Source: Apoda limacodes
Lineage: Eukaryota > Arthropoda > Insecta > Lepidoptera > Limacodidae
Length of the DNA: 64,000 nucleotides
Direction of reading: 5' to 3'
Assembly (NCBI GenBank): GCA_946406115.1
Contig: OX291546.1
Location: 8,363,019 to 8,427,018 of the forward strand
Part shown: piece after piece, positions 1 to 12,088 of the stretch
How the letters are laid out: every line of letters starts with the position of its first letter
How positions within the stretch are numbered: the stretch's first letter is position 1
Notes under the pieces: generated by a model
Database searches by the model: none
What the model was told of the DNA's origin: nothing
Seen by the model: the letters and a program-made list of their open reading frames with translations, nothing else
Made by a program: the position numbers and the translations under genes

Positions 1-548
1 GTACTTCACGTCGAGGCGAAGGTTGCTACTTTACAAGTCGCAAGTTCGGCCCCATATGGAGTACTGCTGCCATCTCTGGGTGGGTGCACCTGGATACCAG
101 CTTGGCCCTTTTGACTTGGTTCAACGATAAGCTGTGAGAATTGTCGACAATTCCAAACTCACTTGCGGTATCGAGCCCTTAAGAATGAGGAGAGACTTTC
201 CTCCCTGTGTGTGTTCTACCGCTTGTACAATGGGTTGTGTTCTGAGGAATTGTTCGAAATGATGTCCACGGCTATTTTCTACCATCACACCGCTCGCCAT
301 CGGCAGGGAATTCATTGCGGTGCGGTTTCTAAGAAACTTCCTCCAGCGAACGCTTGAGTTGTTGAATGAACCCTGCCAAGGTTTTCTCCAAGGACAACAG
401 TATGGGGTTCTTCAAGAAAGAGGTTATTAGATTTCTGAAGGGTCGGCAACGCGCGAGTGATACCTCTGGTATTGCAAGCGTCCATAGGCTACGGTGACCG
501 CTTACCATCAGGTGGACCGTAAATTTGTTTACCACCTTAGTGGTATAA
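1..548 (+). mobile_element. LINE family A, 5'-truncated 3' end (copy 1)
   Basis: This is the C-terminal reverse-transcriptase tail of a CR1/Jockey-type non-LTR element, cut by the window edge. Translation in shifted frames gives a segment like SLCVFYRLYNGLCSEELFEM, also present at 30.1 kb and (reverse strand) 35.9 kb. It is followed by a 3' tail (gtggaccgtaaatttgtttaccaccttagtggtata) and a short A-run near 545-555, as expected for a LINE 3' end. Frameshifts and stops show it is dead. Confidence 0.8.
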
Positions 549-799
549 AAAAAATCAATCATTGCTAAAGTGTGTGCTCAATAATTCTCACTTACGCATG
601 AGGATCTAATGGTTATCATTTATTTGTAAAATTTCAAAAATCAAGAGAATTTTAACGTACTGCTTACATAATGATTATTTTATTGTGCCTATTAACCTTT
701 ATAATTACTACAATGTTGTATGAAAACCTAGTAATTGCAATAAAAGCCTTTATTACAGATTTAAAAATTGTTTGGTATTAAGTTCATCTGGCAACCTTG
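549..799. other. gene-free spacer
   Basis: AT-rich sequence between a LINE 3' end and an inverted repeat. I see no open frame, RNA gene or repeat of note. Confidence 0.5.
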
Positions 800-1042
800 C
801 CGATGTCGCAGGCAAATCGTATAATCCACCGTTTCATAATATGCCTAGGCAGATCGTAAAGTATGGAATAGAAATTATCATATAACTGAACAGATTATTA
901 TATGAAGCTTGGCTGGAACGCTCCACTCGCTCCGCATCTATGTTTACAAAAATAATACATAACTCATACAGTGCGAGTTCCTTTTTTTCCATTAGGCATA
1001 TTATGAAACGGCGGATTATACAATTTGCCAGCGACACCGACA
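800..1042. repeat. foldback/MITE-like inverted repeat
   Basis: Two arms of about 45 bases, near 800-848 and 992-1042, are inverted copies around a spacer of about 145 bases. The core ggcatattatgaaacggyggattatac appears in one orientation at right and reversed at left. Short open frames that cross it are not coding. Confidence 0.65.
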
Positions 1043-1319
1043 ACGCGACGCTTGCGTGCGGCACTTGTAGGTATCGGACGGAAACGTTCTGCGATGCGAG
1101 CTGATCGCGACACCCGCCGAAGTCAGACACTCCGTGCCAAATTGCCAGTTCTTTTTGGTTCTATAAAGTTGTTTGCATTGAAATGACGATTCAAAAGTAT
1201 TTTCAGAAACCTACAAATGTATTCTCAGAAAACTACTTGAATAAAATATTGTTTGATTAGATTTGATTTTTCAAAAAATTACGCAAAACATGTTTCTTTT
1301 AAACAAATAGCGCAGCCTC

Positions 1320-1405
1320 CTTCATCGCTTAAACGGGACAGGTAGTTGATGCCAAAATAAGATTTTGCTATGAAATAGCAACGCTGCTGAGAAGGAACAC
1401 GCCTG
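1320..1405 (+). repeat. short dispersed repeat, second copy at 55.46 kb
   Basis: About 85 bases (cgcttaaacgggacaggtag ... gagaaggaacacg) match, with substitutions, 55,463-55,546 in the same orientation. The family is not identified. Confidence 0.6.
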
Positions 1406-1734
1406 AAAACAACAAAAAGAAAAGAAAATGTATGCGTGTGTGATGTTTCTGATTGTAAAGGTGAAGTTCCTGTGGTGAAGTTAGGTTATAAAATTTTGAA
1501 AACAAATAGACAATCTTGTAGATCGCCTTTTCAAAATTTACAAAGCATCATCATATGTCACTAGATATTTATGACAAAGTTAATGATGGATTCAAATATT
1601 ATACTTGATCAGAAAGACTATTTTTACGGTAATTTCTATCTTATTTACGTTGCAAGTTAATGACCTCCGGTTTCGTCATTAATGTAGTACTTTACGCCTC
1701 GAGTACAGCTTTTATAAGGCTACGTTACAAAACG

Positions 1735-2300
1735 CAACGTTAAGGTTAAAAAATAGTTTTGGAAGCCGCTGGGCGGCAGAGATAAATTATCAACTGTCAA
1801 GTTGCATTATTGACACTCTTGAAATCCCTCCCTCCATCCCGAAACGGGTGGAAAATCAACTTTACCGGGCGATAATTACCCGGCAGAGAGTAAAATTGCA
1901 TTAGGCTAAATGTAATGATTGTAGTCGTACGGTATGCTTTAACGTGAAAATAAAATACACTTATATTTGTTGTATAATTTACTGTTTTCATTAAGGCCCT
2001 GTAGTAGTAAAAATGGTAAATCTGTTCTTTTTTAGGGCTACCTTTTCAAACCAAACATTTGTACTTGTCAGAGAGTAAAATTTTTTAAAAATTGCGTTCC
2101 AAATCGCAATGAGGAAGTTAAAAAAGTGGTTTTGGGGCGCCCGGGGTAGAGTCATTTTCCAACTTTCAAGTTGAATTCTTTACACTCCATGGAAAAGGTT
2201 GAAAATCACTCCTGTCAGTGTGAAAATTAACTGTCAAACGCTAGTTCCAGAACGGGTTGATTTTTCAACTTTGCTGGGCGATAATTACTCTGCGCGATTT
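1735..2300 (+). repeat. two diverged copies of a repeat of about 270 bases in tandem
   Basis: The segments 1760-1895 and 2135-2300 share, in order, a 'ggcagagat/ggtagagtc' start, 'caactttcaagttga', 'aacgggttga/aaacgggtgga' and 'ccgggcgataattac/ctgggcgataattac'. They look like two old insertions, or a duplication, of one hairpin-containing repeat. Confidence 0.5.
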
Positions 2301-3002
2301 GGAATATAGCCTAGAAAGTTTGAAAAAATACCTTATTATGGAACCCCTCTTTCAAGTCTGAACTATCAAATTGAATGAGTTTCATAGTCTGCTGAAAATC
2401 ACCTAGGTAGAAAATTTGCTTTGTTAGCAAATTAATTGCTTTAATTCTAACTTATTAAAATAAATGAACATTATGAAACTCTTAAATCAATTTGATTCTT
2501 AAAAAAAATTATATTAATGTAAATGTACAGAAATATACTCAATACTTACTAACATGGCATGTATGATGTATTTTGGGGAAGTCATAAACAAAGAAAGATT
2601 ATTTCTATGTATGTATATTTATGTTGTATTCTTTAAATCTATAAATATTTGTGTATTTGTAGGATTTATGCAAAAAATTAGCAAGTAGCAACAAGGAACA
2701 TTGTGAATTTTTTTCACCTAAACTCTCCATCAATGAAGAATGGCATCTCATAAATTGTTTATGCCAGACTATATTGGTTAAGTTTTCATAGCTTCTAGAG
2801 AATTAAAATTCTAATAAATTATGATAAAATACTTTTTACTGCCATTTTTTTAAGTAAACATTCCTTTGTTTGATCTCAAGTACCTACGTAAACACTTGAT
2901 TTATATTGTGTCAGCTTTGCATTTAGTACATAGCTTTAGTCAAAAATTATCGTTAATTATATAAAGCATCTTTCCAGAATTTACTCAATTACATTCCATA
3001 GT
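2301..3002. other. gene-free spacer upstream of Atf6 exons
   Basis: AT-rich. The missing 5' exon(s) of Atf6 may lie here or further left, but I could not recognise a convincing start-codon exon ending in the required phase. Confidence 0.4.
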
Positions 3003-3310
3003 ATTAGGGCTCGCACGGTCTTAGCAGACCATTTATGCATTTGCCAGAGTCAAAGTCAATTATATTATATCGTATCGTGGCGCGGGCGTTACCGCGCGTC
3101 CTCGTTTTCAAGACCCAAGATTGGGCGGGAGATTTGGTGTGGATCTTCAGACATTGCGCGTCATGTCCTGCTTATTTCTTCATAATTCACTATTCATGAG
3201 CCTTTTGTAAAACATTGCTAAAATATATACATCGAAAGTCACTAAATGAATTTAGAAAAATTAAACAGAAAAAAAAAACCACTCCTTCTTAAGATTCGCG
3301 CCAAAATTCC
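3003..3310 (+). repeat. dispersed repeat of about 300 bases, inverted copy at 55.64-55.98 kb
   Basis: It begins 'gggctcgcacggtcttagca', has a GC-rich middle (gcgcgggcgttaccgcgcgtcctcg) and ends 'cttaagattcgcgccaaaa'. The whole segment recurs in reverse complement at 55,640-55,976 with few changes. The copy here is just upstream of Atf6 exon 3527; the other is just upstream of Ana2. Confidence 0.8.
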
Positions 3311-3526
3311 CATATATACTTTGTTTAATTTGCCCCCAAAAACTTGTTGTTTTTGTGTTTGTTTTAATATGCCAATTTGGTAGGCAAAGGACATAAACAA
3401 TACAGCCTTATCTAGTGTCTTTTTTTCTTTTATATTAAATGTGAAGTTTGGGTTTCTTCTGTTGAATCCATGTGTAAAAAATAATATGACTTGTTTAAAA
3501 ACTATTCATTTACGTTTTATTTTTAG

Positions 3527-6500
3527 GTGAAGACTTTTTAGAACAAATGACCACAGAGTATCAACAATGGTCATCACTTTTAGATGTTAATGATGCTTCA
3601 CCTAGTGAGATCCTAGCTGATGCTGTGCCCTTGCTAGCATCACCTTTTTCACCCATCAAATCATCATCAACAGAGAGCAGCAATTCAGACTCCAGCAGTG
3701 AAGATGATTCAAAGAAGTATGTATAATTTATTTACATTTAATTATAGAGTTTTGTTTTTTACTAACAAGCTTTTGTTTATTTTTAGGGTTAATCTGAATC
3801 AGATTTTTCCCATACAATCTTCAGTGCACTAGATATTAACCTAACTAAAAACATTTTGCCACTGAAATTTCATAGTCATATTATATTATCATTTATCGCT
3901 TCCACCATAGTCCCAAAACATGCATGAAATGTCAGTGAATCAATAAATAACCAAAGTTTTTGATGGTTTCATACATTAAATTGATTTGGTCAAATCAAAC
4001 AATATTTATTCAAATAGGTTTCTGAGAACTCTTTTGAATTGTCGATATAAACAATGTTAATTTCTGCCAAAAGGAGCTGGCTTTTTTTTGTTTTCATGTA
4101 CCATGTGAAGCGTCAAAAATTGTCAAATGTTTGAAGGAATTCAGATGTTTAATAGTACTAGTGGCATTAGCGCCATCATAATAACATTCTTGCACAATCA
4201 TATGTATACATTCATCTATAACTATCCATATACTTTTTATATATAGTTATTTAATGAAACACTGGCAGTATAAACATCAGCCACAGGGAACCATAAGAAA
4301 GAATATGCTTTTTGTGACTAACCTTAATAGAGATACATGATAATAACACTTTTGTAACTAGCAAATTTTTTCTAGCAAAAATATTTAGTGTAACATTGTG
4401 GTCTATAATCTTAATCCGATTAACCTTAAGACATTATTTATTTATTTAAATGGGGCAGCCAACAAAACCTATTTTTTTGCAGCAGTTCCAGTAGTGATAA
4501 TGCTAGGGAATCGTCACAGTCACCGTTGGATTGGATATGCAGCTTAGATGATGAACCAACTATTGATCTAAAACCTGAAGATGTAGATCAATTTTTGCAA
4601 AAGTGTGGTTGGTTTTTTTTTTTTAGTTTATGATAGAAACTTTATGAAAGTATAGTAGAAGCCAGTTAAATCCTTGATAATGTTAGACTTTCATGTTTTA
4701 TGTTAACAAGTACATGTTTATGTAACTAATAAAACTCTTATTATGATTTAAAACAGAGAAAAAAAATTGGATTTGGGAAGGGACTAATGATTCCAATGAC
4801 CACAGAGAAAGAATTGAAGTTTAAGATCTAGAACTAATGAGCCAGCGGTCTATTGTGAGTGATGATGAGGACTCAAATAATTTCGTAATTTATCTTCCCC
4901 TAATCTCTGTTGAAAAAATCTTAGACAGGAGGTAGATAGGTATTATCTTGCATGTGCATTTGTGCATTATAAAAAATACTAGCTTTTGCCCTAAATTTGG
5001 TTATCGGCATAGGATTCTTATGGCAACTCCTTGATTATACTAAGGAAGTTTATTATTGCAAGCTGCAGCTATGGTTCGTTTGTGGAATGGTTATAGTTAC
5101 TACCTCGGGAACTTATGAATTTTCTGGGATAAAAAGTAGCCTTTGTCCTTCTCTGTATCTTCAACTATCTCTGTGCAAAATTTCAGCTCAGTTGGATGCT
5201 CCGTTGCTACAGGATTAAGTAACAAATGTTATAGTTATTCCCGCAGGAACTTTTGAATTGTCTGGGATAAAAAGTAGCCATGTGTTAATCTACCGCCATA
5301 CTAATTTTCATCAAAATTGGTCCAGCAGTTTGAGCGTGAAGACGTAACAAACGCAAAGTTTCGCCTTTATAATATTAGTGCGAAGAGACTGATTACTTGT
5401 TGAATTAATAAAGCAACATATACGTGAACAATAAGTGTTTTTTTTTTAATTAAAAAGTATCTACAAGAAATATATATCAGATAATAAGTATATATCAGGT
5501 TAACCCACTTATTTACTTAGAAAATTTAACAGTAGTTACTAAAACGTAGCTTTTGAAATATTTTGGTTGTTAATTTAAATGTTTTAATATAAGGCAAGTA
5601 AAATGTATTAAAGCTATTTGCCATAAGTAATGTCATATAACCAATGGGTTGAAATATTGTTTTCAATAATAAGTATTTTGTTGTCATTCTGTCTTCTGTT
5701 ATACCATTTGATTCTACATGTTTTTGCAGTGTTTTTGATATACTATATAAGTAAATAAAAATCATTTAATTTCGAAATACTTTTCGCTTATATTTCAAAG
5801 CATACAAAAACAATTTATATAATTATGTCTTATTCTAAATACTACTTAAAATAGTACCTAGTACTTAAAATTAAGAGATTATGTTTAAAACATAATAGAA
5901 GTTTCGTCATGTATTATAATGCGCACCTAACGCCCAAATAAAACAAAAATCGGTTAAGAGCAAGTCCGCGCACCATGGGTTCCGTACCACTATTTACGTA
6001 TTTTATTAACACAAACAAAAACAAAAAGTGTGCTACTAAGTGGTCATTTATCCAATGACTGACCATTCCTGACGTTGCTTAACTTTGCATATAGTTTGTT
6101 TGTTATTGTACATTAATAAAATTTAATATAATAAATATCACTACAAAAACTGCAATCATAGATTATTCTGATTCTACTAAACAAAATTGTTTGTAAAACT
6201 AATCTTTATAACTATTTTTATATGTACAGCTAAGAACAATGAAATCACTTCCTCAAATGACCCTCTAGCTACTGTGAGACCTCCCGAGCGAAATGGCCCT
6301 GTCATGTCTATAGAAAATGGGGTAATCAAAATTGAGGTATATATATGAATATCTTAATATTAGAATTATCATATAAATCATATTGATGTTTTAACACTGA
6401 GAATTTTACTTTAGGGAATCAAACCAGAGAATGATGAGGAAATAAGTTGCAAGCTTTCTACATCTCCTAAACAGAATGGTAATTTTTTTTGTATTCAACA

Positions 6501-9500
6501 CATAATATTATGTTATACTAGTGGTTGTTACAAGAGATTTATAATAATAAGTAAAATAGTCAACTGAAGTGTGTCAAAAAAAATTAATCCTGAAATTAGT
6601 TTAATTTTTTAAACAATTTTTTTTTTTTAAATAAAACGTGACACCATGCAGAAATACGCCAAGGCGATATGTAGCAAACTAGAGTTAATTATAAACATTA
6701 TTATTTTTTAGGAAAAATGTTACAGAATGCCTATTTCAAAGTAGTCAATGAAAATTATATAAATGGGAATACAGTGGGAGAGAATAATTACGTAATACCA
6801 AACGAAAAAGGGAAGGTAGTTATGTGTCAAAAGAAATTACCAAATATATTAAAGAGATCTTCAAATATATTGGTCAGTAATGTTGTAACAAGTAACATTA
6901 CAAATGGTCCTAAAATTGCTATAACGCCTCTACAGCTAAATAAAAACAATTGTGCCAAAGACAACAATAGGAATCAAATAAAGGTAGGTGAAAAACACAC
7001 TCTAACTCTTATTTTTAATAAACAAACGGATCATTGGCTCAGTTTGTGACACCACTTGCTGAGCTTAAGGTGCTAGGAAATTTAGAATTATAGGGTAAAG
7101 TTTAGTAACCTCAGGAAAATAAAATCTGTAATGAGAAAATTCAGAAACAAACTAAAGTCAGTGACGTAGCCCGAATAGTTAGCAAGCTGAAGTGGCAATG
7201 GTCTGGTCACATCACTCGTCAAACCAACAGCGACGGAACAATAGTTCTATAGTGGCAATCCTGAGAAGGAAGACGCAGGGTAGAATGGCCTCCTACCAGG
7301 TGAGCAGATATCTAGTCAAAGCCCCAGAAAGCTACTGCATTTCTAACTGGCTGTTAGAAACTGTACAGGATGAGTTTTTTGATGATACCTAATGAATTAT
7401 ATATCAAAAAAAAATTAAACGCATTAATTATTTTTTTTCCTTTTTAAGTTACTAAAAAAATATTTGAGCCTTAATTATTACAAAAAGAAGCATCATGCAG
7501 TAGATAAATATAGTTCATAAGAATAGACAAAGGCATTGTTCTAGAAAACAAACAATTTGTTAGTGCAGAATATGTCATCAGTTTTATGATTCTAAATATG
7601 TCGGATTTTTTTTGGATATAATTTTATGTAAGTAAAAATAGGTTACCTACTTCTAGTAACTTTTAGTTAGCTATTAATTTGGACTTTAACAATACATTAA
7701 AGGTTTCGCCACCCGTAAACAACATAGTATTAAGCTATAAGCCAGTATCGCCTAAATCAGAAGACAGTCCTACAAATAGTTCTACAATAGTACAAACTGG
7801 TGTGATAATTGATGATCCAAATAGCAACCACAAAGATTTTAGTAATTATAGTGAAGCTGAGCTCAAGGCAATTAAGAAACATCAAAGGATGATTAAGAAT
7901 CGGTAAGTACATAAGAACGTATGGCGTACAGTAATTTGTAACATGACTGGTTGAATTGCATACTTATTTTATTATTAGTGAGCTAGACAAACTATACTAT
8001 TATGTAAAAGCACAAAAATTGCTAGCCACACTGAGCCATCTCACAATTTATGTTGCAAATGAACATTCAACTATCGTGGACCTCTTAGAATTTGAAAATA
8101 AGTGTAACAATTTTATTTAAACAATTAATTAAACAGTGAATCGGCGTGTCAGTCAAGGCAGAAGAAGAAAGACTATGTGACAGCGCTTGAGCAGCAGTTG
8201 CTGGAGGCGCACCAAGAGATAGCCAAACTGAGGCTCGAAAATAAACTGCTGCGGGATCAACTTGAGACGCGTGGCCCCACTCGGAAGGTATATGTATATA
8301 TGTGGATATCTGAGTAGGTAGACAGATTTTAATAAATTCTGATAAAATATTATGTAGGTAGCTTAAGTTCTGAAAATATGATAAGTAGGTAATAAAATCT
8401 GATAACACCTAGCGATGTAAGTCGGTAAGGCGAAAGGCGTTTAAACAATCGTGCTAGTGTCTCGCCTCGTCATTTGCGCGAATGATGTGTATCGGCTCTC
8501 TTATGTTATTAGAACTATAAAGAACTAACTAGCTTTCACCCGCGTCGGATATTTGCATCTCTACGGATTCTACGGCAACTCCTTAATTGTAGTAAGAAAG
8601 TTTGCTATGGCAAGTTATACCCGTAGCTATAGTTTGTCAACTTAGCTGTTGTTTTGAACTTTCCTGATCTATGTCCTTCTCCATCTCTTCAACTATTTTT
8701 GTGCCAAATTTGATGCTTCGTTGCAACGTGAAGCAAATGACAAATAAACTCACTCTTTATAATATTAAGATGGATTTCATCTTGTAAATACTTTTATGAA
8801 GAATTAAATTTCTACTATCGCAAATACAGTTACCTTCACATATCCGTACACCTCGCAAATCTACGCGGAAGCATGTTGCACAGTATCGCGAGAGACTGAC
8901 GTTTCCTCTCAATATCTGCATTACCAGATAAGTTCTTGTCAAGACATGTCTCAAGCACTTGAAGCTCTGGGCAACTAGAATCGACAAACCATTTTAAACT
9001 TTGCATCAATTTATGTTAAATGCTGAAACTGCACTGTGTGTGACTATTTAGGTTTTAAGGTTTGGGGATCAACTTTCTGCCTCTGCAGCGGTGTTCTGAG
9101 GAGGCTTTTTCAGATTTGGTCATATATGTAATACATATCTTATTTACAGATTCCGCGCCTGGACTCTGCTATGCTCACTCCCAAAAGAAATATAGCTGTT
9201 ATATTTGCCATGGTTTTTATGGTTTCCTTGAATTTTAGTGTTTTACCGTAAGTATTTACATTTCGAAACGTTGCAGATACACGACGATAGAATTGCACTT
9301 TCATTTCTCACAATCTTATTTATATTTGTAGTTGGAACTCTAAACCCTTTGTAGGACCTTCCCAGCACAGAAGCACGAGACATCTGTTATGGTCAGAAGA
9401 TAACTCTGACGAAGTGCTGCCCGGTAAGTAATACTTAAATTGTACATGTACAGTGCAACAAACTATTCTGACCCGGTGACTGTCGCTAGTGTCGCGTAAG

Positions 9501-12022
9501 TTCAGACTGTTTTAGAAATTAGAAAAGTTTGTTACAATATACGTCACCACATTTTAACCTGGTGACTGTAGTATTGATTTCTGACCACTGCACTGTGTCA
9601 GAAAAGTTTGTTGCACTTTATTATTATTTTTGTACTACCTACATGTAAACGTTACAGCTAAATTAAATGGCATGGTAAAGATTTAACACTATTATGCCTA
9701 CATTATAAGGTATATACATTATTAAGAAAGAAGTTTAACTGAGAAAAACTTGATATAGATCATATTTCACATATTTTTTTTGTTTAGATTATGATGATGG
9801 TGAAAACCGTACTTACACTGATTGTCAGAATGTTACGATGAATCCTGGTGATTTCATAAACCAAACTGAAAGCATAAGAATAGCTAGCGATCTTAACCGA
9901 TGGATTGGAGGCGTAAAGTCATTGAACTGGTCCCATAATGCTCCTAGGGATAGACGAAAAGTTTACTTGAGTGAAGAAAAAATTAATGGTGAGTTTTGAA
10001 ATTCACGACATTTTAAAAATAATTTGAATTTGTGCATACCAATTGCTTGGTACTGACCTATTTCACTAGCAGTAAATGTTATGGAAGATAAGTTATTAAT
10101 TTTAACTATCTGAAAGAATTATATAATTAGTTAGGACCATTTTACTCCGAAGTAATCGAAAATCTTTTTTGGTTACGGATCTATTAGTAATTGTGTACTT
10201 TTATACCACTAAGATAGCAAATAAGCTTAAGGTCCGCCTGATGGTAAGCGGTCACCGTAGCCTATGGACGCTTGCAACACCAAAGGTATCACTCGCGCGT
10301 TGCCGATCCTTCAAAAATCTAATAACTTCTTTCTTAAAGAACCTCATACTGTAGTCCTTAGAGGAAACCTTGGCAGGGAGCTCATTCTACAACGCAAGCG
10401 TTCGCGAGAGAAGTTTCTCTGAAACCACACTGTACGCAACCGTTTCGGTTCTATTAGGTTCTATATATTTTTTTGTATCTTTTTTTTTACATAACCGATT
10501 ACTATGCAATTGTGTGATTGGTTATACGTTAAAATTATGTAATTTATTTAGTGAAATAACTACCTGCCGCTGACTCACGATTATTTTAAAATTTACTTAA
10601 TCTAGTTATGAAGCTGAAATTTGGCATGTTGATTTATTACGGGGTGCAGACATCCACTAAGAAAGAATTTTATGTTAGGGACCCCCCATACTGTAGTCCT
10701 TATAGAATACCGTGGCAGGCTCATTTCACTACCTAAGTGTTCGGTTTTTTTTATATTCCCGTATTTATTTGGAAAAAATATTTGTGAATGGTTTTGATTC
10801 TATTTATGGATTTAAGACGTCGGTTTTCAAGTATATATTTTTGTTGCAGGAGGATTGTTAGAAACTTACAGATTGTTTAACAAAATGAGTATAGATAACA
10901 ATATTTTAGATTTTCCTGGCAGTTATAAAAGTCCTGTAAAAAATCTAAAAGAGAGATCACGATTACGTCGCATGAGAAAGAATAAGGACTTGGATTTTCC
11001 TCATAATGAAATAATTGACTATGGAACACTTTATCCAAAACCTAGCAGAAAAGCGGTAAACGACTTTGACATGGATGATTTTGGCGAATGGAATGCACTA
11101 CTGGAAGCCTTACATAGACGAGACGATACATTTTATGTGGTAGGCGTAGGTAAAGGAGAACACCTATTGCTACCAGCGGTATCGCACAACGTTACTAGAC
11201 CTCCGAAAATGGCGCTAATTTTACCAGCTCGTACTGGTAACGGTAAGTTCGTTAAAGATATAATCACCAATCACCATCGCGGACTATTTACGAACTATAT
11301 CGAAAAGTGACCATTAAATAAATGTTTGATGGGTTTAAAACTTAATAGTGTATTATAAATACACGTCTCCATTGGAAAAAAAAAATTGGATAAAAAATCT
11401 TGGTAAGAAAGATTTTAGTATGTTGAAAGTGCGGTAACAGCTTTCTAGTAAATCCTTTAAATCCCGGTCCCATATGTTGCTTAGGGCCTTTTTGGATTAG
11501 CCTAACGTGGAACGAAGTAAGATTTTCGTTTCGATTTATTGTGAACCTGGTTTAATTTCAGATTCTATGATGAACGGTCACGTAACACTTATGCAAATTG
11601 ACTGCTCTGTCGTCAACACAACGTTGGTCAAACTAAAGTCAGATGCATTGCCAGGTAATGTGAAGACTAAACCTACTCACAAAGCAAAACCCTACCACGA
11701 GGACCCTAATACCGAACAAAAGAAAGTAAATAGGAGTAAGTTTAGTGTTATCAACAATGACATAGTAAACATGAACAAAGGCATTATAAATAATAGGTCA
11801 CTAGATAAAAGCGAAGGAAATATTTCTGGTGACATAAATGTTATGAACGAAAGTGTGTCACGTCATAAGTTAGATGATCGCAAAGAAGATATTTTTGCTG
11901 AATACGTTTTGTCTAAATTAAGGTTAGAGAAGAATGTATCCAATAATTTAAAGGATAATGTACAAATAAATAAGGACAATGTTACAAAAAGTAAAGTAAA
12001 AATGAAAAAAGATGTAACATGA
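3527..12022 (+). CDS. Atf6: ATF6: membrane-bound bZIP transcription factor (ER stress sensor), 5' end not found
   Basis: ATF6 resides in the ER membrane. On unfolded-protein stress it moves to the Golgi, is cut by S1P and S2P, and its N-terminal half activates chaperone genes. Exons with matching phases and GT-AG boundaries: 3527-3716, 4483-4607, 6230-6336, 6415-6478, 6712-6983, 7703-7902, 8137-8287, 9150-9247, 9332-9423, 9788-9988, 10850-11242, 11562-12022 (TGA). The first exons are acidic and Ser-rich (activation region). Across 7902/8137 lies the bZIP basic region, [16 protein letters not shown], then a leucine zipper. Exon 9150 codes the membrane segment ([17 protein letters not shown]); exon 9332 has an S1P-type RHLL site. 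The luminal part keeps family blocks: [25 protein letters not shown] and LMQIDCSVV. The first exon here opens in phase 1, so at least one earlier exon with the start codon is missing. Introns hold only transposon debris. Identity is near certain; exon ends are read by eye. Confidence 0.93.
3985..4060 (+). repeat. LINE 3'-tail remnant
   Basis: 'aatatttattcaaataggtttctgagaac...tttgaattgtcg' resembles 44,020-44,075, in the same orientation. It looks like a LINE 3' end. It lies in an Atf6 intron. Confidence 0.45.
4985..5395 (+). repeat. SINE-like/LINE-tail interspersed repeat
   Basis: It contains the block 'tgggataaaaagtagcc' twice (about 5125 and 5263), then 'catcaaaattggtccagcag', 'gtaacaaacgcaaag' and the end 'tttataatattagtgcg'. 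These are hallmarks of a very common lepidopteran repeat. The 73-codon open frame inside is not a gene. It lies in an Atf6 intron. Confidence 0.65.
5950..6005 (+). repeat. fragment of the 'gggttccgta' interspersed repeat
   Basis: 'caagtccgcgcaccatgggttccgtaccac' matches the start of the larger copies at 42,965 and 50,495. It lies in an Atf6 intron. Confidence 0.55.
7125..7330 (+). mobile_element. RTE-type LINE C-terminal fragment
   Basis: Translation gives ...[20 protein letters not shown], then a broken [17 protein letters not shown] part. It matches the tails at 24.7 kb (+) and 61.7-61.9 kb (-). It has stops and a frameshift and lies in an Atf6 intron. Confidence 0.65.
8525..8770 (+). repeat. 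SINE-like interspersed repeat, second copy
   Basis: 'tagctttcacccgcgtcgga ... ctacggcaactccttaattgtag' and the end 'tttataatattaagatgg' make this a diverged relative of the repeat at 4985-5395. It lies in an Atf6 intron. Confidence 0.55.
9452..9617. repeat. MITE of about 165 bases in an Atf6 intron
   Basis: The terminal inverted repeats AGTGCAACAAACTATTCTGAC (9452-9472) and its reverse at 9597-9617 differ at one position. An inner pair 'ccggtgactgt' / 'cctggtgactgt' is also seen. No target duplication could be fixed. Confidence 0.65.
10195..10465 (-). mobile_element. LINE family A 3' end (copy 2)
   Basis: Read on the minus strand, this is the 3' tail of LINE A. The plus strand shows 'accactaagatagcaaataagcttaaggtccgcctgatggtaagcggtcaccgtagcctatggacgcttgcaac', as at 35.6 and 55.0 kb, then RT C-terminal sequence as far as the 'gttctattaggttctat' region. 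It lies in the Atf6 intron before exon 10850. A second small scrap is at 10,688-10,735. Confidence 0.75.
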
Positions 12023-12082
12023 TTGTAGTTCGTATTCAATTTTGATATTAATAATTTAAGTTAAATACTTCATTCCTATTGC

Positions 12083-12088
12083 AATAAA
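12083..12088 (+). promoter_or_regulatory. probable Atf6 polyadenylation signal
   Basis: AATAAA lies about 60 bases after the Atf6 stop codon, in AT-rich sequence. Confidence 0.5.

Noticed and set aside
10855..11310. Continuous frame ending at TGA 11,308-11,310, as if Atf6 ended there
   Set aside because: A GTAAGT donor at 11,243 and the following exon (LMQIDCSVV) match the ATF6 family; the extra codons are intron read-through.
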